A DNA stretch of 64,000 bases from Kryptolebias marmoratus (lineage: Eukaryota > Chordata > Actinopteri > Cyprinodontiformes > Rivulidae): the NCBI RefSeq assembly GCF_001649575.2, contig NC_051435.1, positions 766,870-830,869 on the forward strand, read 5' to 3'. Shown here one piece after another: positions 49,440 through 60,400 of the stretch (positions within the stretch are counted from its first letter, which is position 1; each line of letters begins with the position of its first letter). The translations under genes were made by a program, and so were the position numbers. The notes under the pieces are model-generated. The model worked only from the letters and a program-made list of their open reading frames with translations. It was not told where the DNA came from and searched no databases.

Positions 49440-51408
49440 TCAGTGGACCTGCAGGTCCAGACCAATCAGAGACGAGAAGGAGGGCAGGCTGTCGACGCCC
49501 AGCAGCTGGCGGGTGCACGACTCCCAGCTCAGACCCAGCTCCAGCCGGCTGCAGATGCACGGATACTGCTGGTCGGCCCAGCGCACCCAGTCCACGGCCT
49601 TCTTGACCTGGTGCTGGCGCTTCGAGCTGCAGGGACAAACATTCAGAAACAAAGAGCTTATCTCCGTTCTGATTCACCCCCCCCGGTCCTGGTTTGTATT
49701 GAACTCGATGGTGGATCATAAAGCAGATAAATGATAGAAACTGGGAGTTTAAATGTCTCCTCTGGGATATAACTCCTCAGAGCTGCTGGGATGAATCTGA
49801 TCAGATGAAGCGTCCAATCAGTAACTGATACCCAACAAGGATATCATTTAAAATTAAAACCTCGTGCTTTTCATATGTGGTTTGACTGCTGTGTTTTTAA
49901 ACTTCCTGTCATTCAGCTGAGAGGACGGAGGGACAGAATCAGGACAGACTTGTACATGTTCTGATGGATGTCAGACCTGAGTTCTGAGGACTCCTGCAGG
50001 TGGAACAGGCTCCTCAGCAGCTTTCCTTCTTCCAGCTTCTCCACCCTCATCAGCTGCAGAACCAGGAGAGTGGCCATCATCCTCAGGATGTCTGCGTGGA
50101 CCCTCGTGCCTGGAACACACACCGGAAGAACGATTAAGACCCAAAGCTGATGTTCGAACGTTCCTCAGTGAGTTACAAACAGAGGTTCCTGAAGTTAGCA
50201 GGAAAGGAGAACATTTCCAGGGGAATGGTGTTTAAAGACTGGAACTTGTCTGAGTCCTGCCCGGTCTGCCTTCAAAACCAGAAACGTTCTTCTTCTGTGG
50301 TAATGTCTTCACTTCAGGTTCCTCAGGTTCTACAGGATCTATGATGTCTGTCATCAGGGACCCAGTAAGAGAAGGAAGGAACCGTAACAGCTCATAGAAA
50401 CCCACAACTTAGTTTTTCTAAGGGTCGTTTCAGTTGAGCAGTTACTGTTAAACAGAAAATAAATCAGTCTCTGAATGAATACTATCAGTCGGATCAGAAC
50501 TTCTGGACCCGGTTCTGATGGTTCTACAGGGTTTATGGAGGAGATATGAAGAGTTAAAAAGAGCCTTGACTTCCTGTTTGTAGCTCAGATCCAATGGAAG
50601 TCAATGAGGGTTTGGTTGTGTAACCTCTGACCTCTGAGAGGACACCATCTGTCCTCCAGCAGAGACACACTGGGTGGAAGGAGACAGAAAGACAGAGGAG
50701 CAGTAAAACCTCACCCAGAGAACAGATGCCTTTGTTTTTCAGGAACACATTTGCAAAGACGTCAACGTTGAGCTTTATTAACTGTCCCAGTTCTGTGGTT
50801 AACTCCCAGTATCCGTCCTGCAACACAAACACAACCGTCAAGGTGCTACAGGCAGAGCGGTGCTGAGGCAACGCTGGACAGAAGAGTGGGCCACAACTCC
50901 TCCACAACCAGGAACCCACTGAGAGTTGAATAAATAATGACTCATGGATCTGATGTAATAACTACATTTTTATGGAATCTGTTGGTGTTTTCCAAATGAC
51001 AGAAATTAAACAATTATTAGAGATGAAAACATTTGTTTTAACTTGAAGGTCATTATTTTTCTATGTGTTAGCAAAATATTTCATGAATCAAACTTGGATA
51101 ATCGGCAACAACTGATCATCTTTGGAGTCAACCCAATTCAAGATGGCCACCACAGCTAATCAACACTAGCAGACACAAAAATGGTTCTAATTTAGCCCGT
51201 TTTACAGCTACTGAGCTCAGATTTGATGTGGTGGTAGTAGCTGAGTCATCTCACAGTGTTCCATGACCTTGGACCTCAAGCTGAGCTCAGCCCAACAGTC
51301 CGGCGGGCGATATGCATTCCTTCAAGCCACTGTTTCAGCTGTCTCACCGAGTGCTGCAGCTGGAAGATCTTTGTCCATTTGTGCTTCCCTCCTTCAGGAT
51401 CTGGACGT
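49440..51408 (-). CDS. parp4: parp4 C-terminal domain exons (vault-binding region in human PARP4)
   Basis: Exons 51408-51348, 50817-50715, 50109-49977 and 49626-49440. Landmarks: GKHKWTKIFQLQ, DGYWELTTELGQLIKLN, LRMMATLLVLQLMRVEKLEEG and YPCICSRLELGLSWES, ending LIGLDLQVH and TGA at 49442-49440. In human PARP4 this region binds the major vault protein, and a related domain closes VWA5A. The introns 49627-49976, 50110-50714 and 50818-51347 hold no other gene. The last contains most of an interspersed repeat. Confidence 0.94.
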
Positions 51409-54400
51409 CTGGATGAGCAGCAGAGCAGAAGGACAGTAAAGACGGGTTTCCTGACCCCCACCCTCATGTTTACAACACACTCACCCAACGGCTCTCAGAC
51501 CATGTCTAATTCTGTCAGCTCTGCAGGAGGCGGGAGTGGCTTCTGGTTGGATGCGGCGGCGTGATGTAGATTGTTTCAAATTAGCATCCTGAGTCAGAGA
51601 ATCAAAGTCTCTGGGTCCACGTTCCTGCACTTCAGCTGCAGAACCAGCAGCAGAGCACCATGAAGAACCACGAAGAGGAGAAGGAGCAGAACCACGAAAA
51701 CGAGGAGGAGGAGGAGCAAGAGCAGAATAAGGAACAAAATGAACAAGACTAAGAGGACCAGCATAATCCAGGGTGATCTGTGGACAGGAAGACACAGTCA
51801 GAGGGTCCATCAGAGGACATGATGAACTTTAGCCTAGTTAAGTTTCCGTCTCTACAGGTTGATCTTTAGCTTTCTTCTCTGTGCCGTCAGCAGGCCAGCC
51901 TCAGTGTTGGCTCATCTTCTCAACAGCCTTTTGCTTTCTTTGGTAATAAATCAGTTGAAGTTCCTCGTGTCGTGTCTGTCTGGGTCCAAATCCTTCAAAG
52001 CTGACAGACATTCGCGGTAAGGCGTATTGTGTCACTTCCTGTTTTACCTGCTGGTAGCTGGAGTCATTTTTTCTACACATTTTGAGCAGACTATTGTAGA
52101 ACAACAAACAGACACAGTGAAAGACACACAAGTCGATCAACACAAACCCAATCTATGAGAGGAGCCGCATTAAAATAAAGTTTTATAATTGTTAGGGTTA
52201 GGGTTATTGATATTAACTGATATTGTTATGAAGAGATCGTTTTTTGAGGAAACCAGATTGTGATTCATAAATAGTTTGAGTTTTACCCTCCTTCATCTGT
52301 TTGGAATCTCCCTTCAGTAAAGTGACTGGTCTTAAACGTTAAGGAATCAGAGTTTTTAGCAACACATTCCTGAATAGGAAGAAAAAGTTCATCTTTAATA
52401 TCTTCCCAGAAGAACTGGTACAAATGTGATGAGAGGCGTTCTATCTTTAAGGCACATTACTTTTTCGTTCAGAAGCGTCTCGGCCAGCAGTTTAATCATT
52501 TAAACACCTCCTCAGATCTTAATTTGGGATTCTCTTCTCCGTTCTGTTCACCCTCGGTCTAATAAGAGCCCCTCTGGCTCTCTGGACTCACTTCATCTAG
52601 TTTAGACCTAAAGGTGATGAAGGCAGATTTATTCAGGTTTTCTTACAGCACTCATCCAGATTTCTTCCTGAACTGTAATGGAAAAGATTCCCATCTGTTG
52701 CAATAACTGCAAACATTTACATCAGATTTAATGTCTGATGTGAAATCCTTTACCATGTCACAGTAATCTTGTTTTTTGTAATAAATCTGCATTAAGTTTA
52801 TGTTAAAACTCTGTGGTTGTAAATCAAGAAGTGGAGCGCTTTAAATGTTTACATGTCAGACGTATTTATGCTAAGCATGAATCAGTTCTAGTTCTAGCAC
52901 TTCTGTCAGGTTTAATCCAGGATTATTATCTAAGGTCGGGCTTTTTGTCCCTCCAGATGTCAACCAGTGAGGTTGGTGGTAAGGATCAGTGAACCTAGTC
53001 GGGTCAAGATAATCTCCTGGTCTGTGGAGTCCAGATTCCTGTCAGTGATTTGCAGCAATAAAGACGTGTTTTGGGTGTTACTGGAACATAAAGTCCTCTA
53101 ACATCTGCTTAATGTGATACTACATTACCAGGGTTGACTCCGGCTCAGGTGCTGGTCGTGGTTCTGCAGCGGCTCTCATCCTCTTAGGAAAGTCAGCAGT
53201 TCTGCCTGGTTCTCCTCCACATCGTTGTAGTTTATGTTGTTCTGGTCCTTTGGCAACATGCTTCGAAGAAAAAACGTATACGAGTGAAAGCTGAAGTAAA
53301 ACACTACAGACAGGTGAGTTTTACTTTTCTGTTAATATCTTCAACCAAAATGTTGATGTTTGCTTGATGTACAAAGATTAGGTTTCATTTCCATGTGTTC
53401 AGGGACTAAAACAGAAATATTTACCTCGTTTGGTAAACGCCTGGAACGTTGCTGATATTCATCTCTTGTGCTACAAACAGAAACTTCTGACATGTCTAAG
53501 ATGTCTAATACAGAAGAAGCAGATTTGGATTCAATCTTCTCAATCTGAGGTCCAGATCTGAAGATTGTTGGCCTAAAAGACTCAGCTTGAGGTTTAAAAC
53601 CGGGGCTCGGAGGTGCAGCTGCATTCGTTGAGATTGTTGTCCCAACAAGCCCAGCTTCAGATTCATAAGCTCCAGATATAAAACCAAGCCTCTGAGGTAC
53701 AAATGTAGTTGATGCTGAGAGCTCTGTTTCCTCCATGCTGGAAGAACCAGAAGGCATCATCGAGGCCCCACATATCATGTCATCCATCCGTCTGCATAAT
53801 GTTAAATCCATGAGTATATCTCTCTGAGGTGGAGAAATGAGTGTAGACTTCTTCCTCTTTAGAATCTTCTGCAACTGAGACAAAAGCAAAAACTTCTCAC
53901 ATCCACTGAACAGTCTGTCCTTCCAGCTGGAGAACACTGAAGTGATTATTCCTGAAGGAAGCTCAGTTTCTTTTATTTTGTAAAGTTTTGGTTCACCTGG
54001 AAAATGATCAAATGTGTGTAAAACAACAAACCTCGATTTCTTTTTCTTCTTCGATTTCTCCTTCATCTTCTTCTAACATCTGTAAAACAGAACATTAAAC
54101 TCTGTTATCTTATAACTGAGAAGGATCAGTAACTTCTCACATGAACCTAAACTGAAGTCCAGTTTCAGGTTTAATTCATAAAATAACTCACCTCACAATC
54201 ATCACATGACCAGGATTCAAACTAAACCAAAGACAAACAAGAAAAACAAAACTTTAGTCTTATAATAACAAAGTTATTACATGTAAAACAATTTGATTCC
54301 TCAACATAAACTCATCACAAACTGAAAGTAAAATGGCCGCAGCCCTAAAACACACTTCAGGATTAATGAGGTGTCAGCAGCCACATTCCTCCATTTTATT

Positions 54401-57400
54401 ATCACTAAATAAAACCTTTTCCCCTCAGGCTGACGTTTTCTTTATAGCTGCTGTACTCAGGGTTCTGGTTTGGTTGTATTTTAGGTTTAGAATTTAAACA
54501 AACAGGTCTGAGGTTGGAGCCGATGAACAGGAAGGCCAGCCTCCTTCACTTCCAGCTTTCAGGACATAAACACAGGATCCACTCATTATTTATTAAATCC
54601 TGTCAGTTCTGGAGCTCCAGGTGTGTTTTAACACAACGCCAAGGTGGAAAGACATCAGCAATGACCTTAAAGAAGCAGCTGTTGCTGCCCATCAGTCTGG
54701 GAAGGGTCAAAGGTCATTTCCAAACTACCTCGGGAGACATTAGGTTGAATATCTCCATTGGTGCTTGATCGTCCTGAGGAGAAGTCCAGCTGATGTACGG
54801 CAGGAAGTCCACATCCTCCACTGTGATCAGCTTCAGGATGTCGGTGACGCCGTCCTCTGCCTGCTGGTCCTGAAACAGGACAGATGGACCCGGTTGGGTT
54901 TGGAATAAATCCAGAGTTTAACGAGAGTGAGGTGAAAACAAACCCACCCTCTCTTCGATGGCCACAAAGCTGGTGAACTGAGACAGGACGGAGAACTCTT
55001 TGCTCATCTCGACGATGAAGGACTTCAGCTCTGCTTTCTTCCCCTGAACGAGCAGAAACATGAGTCAGCACAAGAACCTGAGACCGGACCGGGCCCGGCC
55101 AGGACCCACAAACGTACCTCGTGTTCAGCCTCGGTCATCTCCAGGCTCCCGTCTTCATAGTCCCTGATCAGGGCCCTCGCTGTGAGCTTGTGGAGAAACT
55201 GAACACATCACATCAGTCCTTAGTCTCTTTGCCATTTTCTTCCTGAACAGAGATAGAAGGAACAGGTTCTTACGGTTCCTCGGGTCTTCTGCAGCTCCGT
55301 GGTTGACACCATGGTTTCCAGCTCCTGACCACGCAGCTTTCCAAGAAGAGTCGCCTGCAGAGTTCAGCGTTTTAAAATAAAAGGAGCTTCTGTGGATCGT
55401 TTGAGTCCAAGCTCACATTTTTATGATCGGTTCGACTCCTGACAGGACGTCAGACATTAGACCGGACCGATTCCTGACAGGACGTCAGACATTAGACCGG
55501 ACCGACTCCTGACAGGACGTCAGACATTAGACCGGACCGATTCCTGACAGGACGTCAGACATTAGACCGGACATCAGACACTAGACCGGACCGATTCCTG
55601 ACAGGACGTCAGCCATTAGACCGGACCGACTCCTGACAGGACATCAGACATTAGACCAGACCGATTCCTGACAGGACATCAGACATTAGACCGGACCGAC
55701 TCCTGACAGGACGTCAGACATTAGACCGGACATCAGACACTAGACCGGACCGATTCCTGACAGGACGTCAGACATTAGACCGGACATCAGACACTAGACC
55801 GGACCGATTCCTGACAGGACGTCAGCCATTAGACCGGACATCAGACACTAGACCGGACCGACTCCCCTGTTCTCCACCCCCCTGCACCGTGACCCGAGCA
55901 GAACAGGAAGTAGGTGTGTACCTGCGTGCAGTGCGGCACCAAGCCGTAAACCAGGGTGTGGTGGTCACTGAAGAGGGCGTGCAGCTGCCGCGGCGCCTGA
56001 ACCGGAGGAGGAGCTGTCGGGTTGAACTGCTGCCACTTCACTGAGACGGAGCTGCAGCAGGGAGACGACATGCGCTTCACCTGACGCACCACCTGCAGCA
56101 CAAACACACAACAGGCCAACAAGAACCAGGGCTGAAACACACAACAGTTGTACGGGGAAAACCCCAGCAGCCGTGTCCCGACTGAGCTGAATGTTTCATG
56201 AACGGCAGCACAGAGGCTGGAGGGTAAAGAGCGTAATGCTGAGTCAGCATTCAGGCAGGAAGTGTTGCTTTAAAAACCACTGAGAACCAATTCTATCATT
56301 GAAAGTTCCTTAAACCAAACGTTCTCACCTTCTCGGCCCAGTTGTGTTTAGTTTTTGTGTCGAAGAACTCATAGGCCCCGCCCCCTGCCTGAGCGAGGGC
56401 TCTCAGCATGTGGCGATTGGCTGTCGGGCTGAAATGACAGAAAAAACAAAAACTACAGTCCTCCAACGATCCAGGCTTCCCTGGAATCAGTTCTCCTTTC
56501 TGGGACAGCCAAAATCCTGCAGAACTTCTCATCCAAAACACAAGGAACAAAGCTGGAACTGAGCTGATAAAGCTAAAACACTCAGAACTAAGCTAAAAGC
56601 TAATATGACCAGAACATCAGCTGAAAGCTAAAAGTAGCCAAACAGTGGCTTAAAGCTCCAAATGAAGCTGGGAGCACAACGGGGGAAAGTGAATCCAGTT
56701 AAATCAGTCAAAAAGAAGAAAAGTTAAAAAACCTGAAGTGGCAGGTGTGACGTCTTGAACGAGCCCACAACCGGACAACTCGGGACTTTATCCCCCACCC
56801 TCCTGTGACCTCTGACCCCTATCCCCCACCCTCCTGTGACCTCTGACCCTTGTCCCCCACCCTCCTGTGACCTCTGACCCCTATCCCCCACCCTCCTGTG
56901 ACCTCTGACCCCTGTCCTACCTGAGGCCACAGGTGAAGAGGCGGCTGTGCTCAGAGTCGTCCCGGAGCAGCTGCAGGGTCAGTGCGGCGTTCTGGATGTG
57001 GCCGTCCGACAGCAGCAGCAGGTTCCGGACGCCGCGGGACGGCGGCAGCAGGCCGAGCGCTCGGAGGGGCCGCCACAGCTCGGTGCTGCCCCCTGCTGGA
57101 GAGCAGCGCTGCAGGAGGAAAACGGCTCAGGATTATCAGAGTTCTGTCGGACTGGTTGGCTTGGAGAGGCTGTAAATAAGAACAGAACGTGTGGGGTTCT
57201 GGTCGGGTTCCACACGTTCTGTTTAAATCAAACAGGTAACAGGTAAAACCCCTGAATGTAAAATGGTTTTTGATCCAGGCATCTGCAGGAAGCTGGGAAA
57301 TGATCTTATGTCTTATATTTTAATATTTCCTGTTTTCTTTACATTTTGTTTGTTTTGCAGCTGAACCTTGAAACCTTTCATTAAATCTACTAATTGAGGG

Positions 57401-60400
57401 GAAATCAGCACAGAAACAAAACTTTTACATTTTCTACTTCTTCCAGTGTCTCGGTGCATCAAACCGTCTGAACTGACCTTGATGAAACTCTCGGCTGCCT
57501 GACGGACGTCAGCGAGCGGCTGAGCTTTCAGGAAGGCTTCGGCGTGATCTGACGGCAACAAACAACAAACATCAACAACATCAGCAACACCACAAACATC
57601 AGCAACACCAGAAACATCAACAACATCAGAAACATCAGCAACATCAGCAACACCACAAACATCAACAACATCAGCAACACCAGAAACATCAGCAACCATC
57701 ACGTCGATCAATGTTTCTGAAATGACTTCAGCTGATTTTATTCGTTTAAAACCAGCCAAAGCCTGAATCAAACTGCTGCAGACGCCTCAGGCAGAAAACT
57801 CACTGAAGAAGCTGAAACTGAGCTGTTAGCTGTAGCTGAAATTAACAGAAGGCTACAGCTAACAGCTCCGTTTCGGCTGTTAGCTGTAGCTGAAATTAAC
57901 AGAAGTGAAATATTTGAAAAAGTATAAAAGTTCTAAGTCCCAGCAGCCAGCAGCCGAAGGAGCCGAAGGAGCCGAAGGAGCCGAAGGTTTTATCCATGGA
58001 CTGAAAAAGCCCAAAGTTTGCCGAAGTCTGACTGGAAAAAACAGAAACAGAAGCAGGAGAAGAGATAAAACCGGGTCTGTGTCAGAGTTCTGCTTTGGTT
58101 CCAACCTGTTCCAAACAGAACCACGTTGATTCTGGTGCTGGCCGGGAGCTTCCTCAGAACCTGCAGGGCGATCCTCTGGGCCAGACGGAGCGACTCCCCC
58201 CCCCTCATGGACTCGGACGTGTCCAACAACAGGACCACCTCATCGGCTCCAGAACCAGAGTCCAGCTCAAAGTCCGGGTAGAAAACCAGCATGCAGGCCT
58301 GCAGGGGGTCCGGGTCGGGTCAACATCAGAACATCAGTCAGGAATCAGTAAGAATCTTTATTTGAGAGCTGGACAGTTTTATTACTGAAGGGAAATAAGT
58401 TGTTCTCCTTCCAGCAGGATTAAAGACTCGCTCCATGAAGGAGTGAAAAATCACCCCTTCATTCCTTCAACCACACAGAAAGACTGTTTGAACCAACGGG
58501 AATCAAACCTTTTCTTTTCCTCCACACATGTATCCCTCCGTTCCTGATGTGTTGAGCTCGGCTCACTCACAGAAGTTACAGCATCCAACTGACTGAATAT
58601 TTGTTGGTTGGGTCATAACAATTAGGGCTTTTATTTTGAATTCTCACAGGATGTAAACAGGAAGTCATGTATAATGCTGTTTAGATGAATAAATCTTTAG
58701 TTTTGTTCAGTATTTCTGCTGTTCTGACATTTTTATATGCAGCTCATGTTTGTGATGGGGATGACTCTCAGCTACTACCACCAAACTAGCTCCATATCCT
58801 TAAAACTGACTGACTTACAGCTCATTTGGTTAGCTGTGGCGGCCATCTTGAATCACTCCAAATGTTAATCAGTTCTAGATGTTCATCCAATGATTACTTC
58901 ATCCACTTCATCCATTCAGTGGTTTATCAAATATTTTACTGTTCAGCAGCAGGCGAGAACTAACAGATTTAACTCAAACTGCAGAGAATAAATCATAAAT
59001 GTTATTGATTACAGAAACTTTATTGATGTGAGAAAATCGTCCAGCCTGCTGTTGGAGGGACAACCATGTGAAGTTCTTAAAGCAACACTTTGTCATTGTC
59101 AAAGATCAATAAGCTTTCAGAGCGACTGACCTGGCTCTCCTTGTCGGGGTGCTTCTCCACCCACATCCTGGGCAGGTGGACCTCGGACAGACTGATGGAC
59201 AGCTGGAACCCATCTGGACCCATGGCCTGACCCGGCAGAACACTGACCACCGCCTTACAGTCCGTCCTCTGAGTGAGCAGAGACACAAGAACTTTGTACC
59301 GATGAGAAATATTTCACAGGTTACAAACGGTTCATGCAGGTAGAAACCACAATATGCCGACGATGTCAACTCACCTTCATCTTGACCTGATGAGTGACGC
59401 AGCGCAGCTCAGAGATCTGGTTGGGCATCTCAACCGACATGTCCAAGGTGAACTCTCTGAAGGACAGAAGACAAACACGATGATGTCCCTCTGAGCTGGT
59501 CGAGTTAACCGCAGACACACATCAGTTTAAACAACTTCCTGTCTCTGTGAGGGGACACCAACCTTTAAAGACCGAGTCTCTGCAGTGAATCATGGAATCA
59601 TAATCAAACAACGTGTCTCACCTCGTGTTTGCTGCGTCATCTGTCACACAAACCTTCTGCACAGTCACCTGAGATACACAAACACGGCTTCTGATCAGCA
59701 ATAATAACAACATTCTGTTTCATTCAACGTATGGAAGCAACAGTTCACGCAACAGGAAGTGCAATGAAAGTAAATCCTGTTCTGCTTCCATAAAGCCCCG
59801 CCCCCTCGGCCCAGGCCCCTCCCACCTGCGTGGTCTGTTTGAGCGTGGCGCTCTCCTGCCACGGCGCCACGCTCCCCGGCAGGGAGAACAAGACGCTGCC
59901 GTCCCTGACCACCAGCTCCGACACAAAGGTGACTTTGATGAGGACGGAGGCTCCAGGAGGCAGGTTCCCCACGCTGATGGTGAAGACGTCCTGCAGACAG
60001 GAGGAGGGAACATCTCAACAGGTTGGAGGAAGAACTTCTGGAATCAGTGGGCCTGTCGGTGAACCTACAGGAGCATCCTGGTCCATCAGGTACGCTCCGT
60101 GACCTTTCTCTACAGCCTGCTTGTACTCCCGACGAGCCGTTTCCTTCTCCTTCACCTGCAAAGCCACAGGAAACTATATAAACCACATCCTGCTGAGGAA
60201 CAGGTTCACCTTCTGTTTAACCTCCAGCAGGTTACCTGTCCCACCACGTGCTTCCCGTTGATGAAGGCTTCAAATCCACACACGGCAGCAGACTCATCCA
60301 GAGGGAAGACGTACTTCGCCTCGATGGGCACGGAGCTCAGGTTGGTGTATTTCTGGAAAATAATCACCTGACAGGAAACAAAACCCAACATTTATCCTTA

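Noticed and set aside
49365..49721. Open frames of 118 and 121 codons on the + strand near 49365
   Set aside because: They overlap the last parp4 coding exon on the opposite strand and have no family resemblance.
52191..52206. Telomere-like TTAGGG units
   Set aside because: Only about two and a half units, expected by chance in AT/G-mixed intron sequence.
53341..54066. A single 241-codon gene on the - strand starting MKEKSKKKKK
   Set aside because: The frame runs through a good acceptor at 53875 and a donor at 54031. The phases of the flanking parp4 exons require splicing there, so it is an exon plus intron read-through.
53999..54066. parp4 exon beginning after CATTTTCCAG near 53999
   Set aside because: Needs incoming phase 1, but the upstream exon ends in phase 0. 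In phase 0 it meets a stop after seven codons.
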